Positions 63,372-64,000 of a DNA stretch of 64,000 nucleotides are shown here, piece after piece. Numbering within the stretch: position 1 is the first letter of the stretch; each line of letters opens with the position of its first letter. The notes below the pieces were generated by a model. The model saw only the letters and a program-made list of their open reading frames with translations. It did no database searches and was not told the DNA's origin. This DNA is from Streptococcus oralis (GTDB lineage: Bacteria > Bacillota > Bacilli > Lactobacillales > Streptococcaceae). The stretch lies in assembly GCF_016028255.1 (NCBI RefSeq), contig NZ_CP065707.1:62001-126000 (forward strand). Direction: 5' to 3'. The position numbers and the translations under genes were made by a program.

Positions 63372-63425
63372 TCTGATTCTCCTTTTTCTATAAATATGTC
63401 TTGATTATAACAAAGTTTTTATAAA

Positions 63426-64000
63426 TTAGCTGAAATAAAACATCAAAACACCTGCCGCAATGGCAACATTGAGACTCTCTGCTCGGCCTTTCATTCCAAT
63501 ATGAACCAGCTGATCAGCACTCTCAGCCATGACAGAACTAATCCCTTGCCCTTCATTTCCCATGACTAAAACAAAGTCTTCTAGGGGAGAAAGCTCACGA
63601 TAATCCTTTGAATCTCTCGATAAGGTCGTTGCCAGAATGGGCAAATTGCTCCTCTTTGCCTCTTCTACAAAGGTGGCAACAGGCATACGATAGATGGGCA
63701 AGTGAAAATGACTTCCTTGCATGGAACGCAGGGTCTTAAGACTGTATATATCCGCTGACTTGTCTGAAACAATGACCCCTGTAAAACCTGCAGCATCCGC
63801 CGTCCGAATCATGGTGCCCACATTACCAGGATCTTGAACATCTTCTAAAAATAGAAACTTTCCCTGACGAAGATCAGGCTGTCCCACTTCTTCTTTTTGA
63901 ATCACTGCAACAATCCCTTGAGGGGTTTGCGTATCTGCTAAGTCCCGCAAAATCTCCTCTGAAACCCAGATAGTTTGAGGAAAAGCAGCTAACTGATCTC
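63426..64000 (-). CDS. SpoU/TrmH-family RNA methyltransferase (5' end outside the window)
   Basis: The C-terminal 191 codons of a SPOUT ribose methyltransferase; the frame stays open to the window edge, so the true start lies further right. Motifs in order: FLEDVQDPGNVGTMIRTADAAG (motif 1), VLVMGNEGQGISSVM (motif 2) and the knot-forming HIGMKGRAESLNVAIAAGVLMF (motif 3). It resembles 23S rRNA methyltransferases of the RlmB/YsgA type; the exact target is undecided. Confidence 0.93.
   Translation of the reverse strand, partial: DQLAAFPQTIWVSEEILRDLADTQTPQGIVAVIQKEEVGQPDLRQGKFLFLEDVQDPGNVGTMIRTADAAGFTGVIVSDKSADIYSLKTLRSMQGSHFHLPIYRMPVATFVEEAKRSNLPILATTLSRDSKDYRELSPLEDFVLVMGNEGQGISSVMAESADQLVHIGMKGRAESLNVAIAAGVLMFYFS

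Overview
The window looks like the chromosome of a mitis-group Streptococcus (S. mitis / oralis / infantis type). The support is a BOX repeat of the pneumococcal kind, an amiACDEF oligopeptide operon with a 659-residue AmiA, the murA-epuA-endA run with an EndA DRGH nuclease, a SepM-like protease, a YSIRK/LPXTG surface protein, and low-GC Gram-positive regulatory RNAs (T-box, FMN riboswitch, L13 leader). The species cannot be fixed from sequence reading alone.

Layout. 1-3.3 kb: 3' part of rsmH (minus), then a plus-strand operon of an XRE repressor, three small membrane proteins and a glutathione peroxidase. 3.5-9.9 kb: a 2117-residue wall-anchored protein joining a trypsin-like protease domain to a GH29 alpha-L-fucosidase and lectin-like domains, preceded by a CcpA (cre) site. 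10-16.3 kb: a decayed IS1182-type transposase, then an AT-rich locus with a family 2 glycosyltransferase (+) and a 1014-residue nuclease/STAND-like NTPase (-) facing each other. Two identical 30-bp inverted repeats bound the pair and carry a recombinase-site-like dyad. A tyrosine recombinase gene lies just outside. This reads as a DNA inversion switch and is the strongest candidate here for an undescribed system.

16.5-33.7 kb: a minus-strand Rhs/WapA-like polymorphic toxin island. In transcription order it holds a class B sortase, a membrane protein, a giant Rhs protein split into two ORFs by a 1-nt deletion (4-base ATGA overlap), a GIY-YIG toxin tip, an Imm26-like immunity gene and a terminator. 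Then comes a 5'-truncated orphan Rhs copy with a different toxin tip and its own small immunity candidate, and finally a broken third remnant. A nearly identical 3.65-kb direct repeat links the two Rhs copies and would allow tip swapping.

34-64 kb is mostly housekeeping on the minus strand: rplM-rpsI, an ABC exporter, pheS/pheT with a foreign gene and a duplicated pheS 3' end between them, a ParB-like protein, a PAP2 phosphatase, ribU with an FMN riboswitch interrupted by a BOX element, and trmL with a structured leader. The plus-strand trkA-trkH potassium system follows, then the ami operon, tRNA-Cys, a CorC/HlyC protein, endA, epuA, murA, a DUF1146 protein, a sepM-like gene, coaD, rsmD, asnA, a Bax-inhibitor-like protein and a partial SpoU methyltransferase.

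The accessory genes work at the surface or in conflict (glycan degradation, contact-dependent toxins, a possible antiphage nuclease with glycan switching). They sit between conserved genes, with rpsI marking the right edge of the large island.
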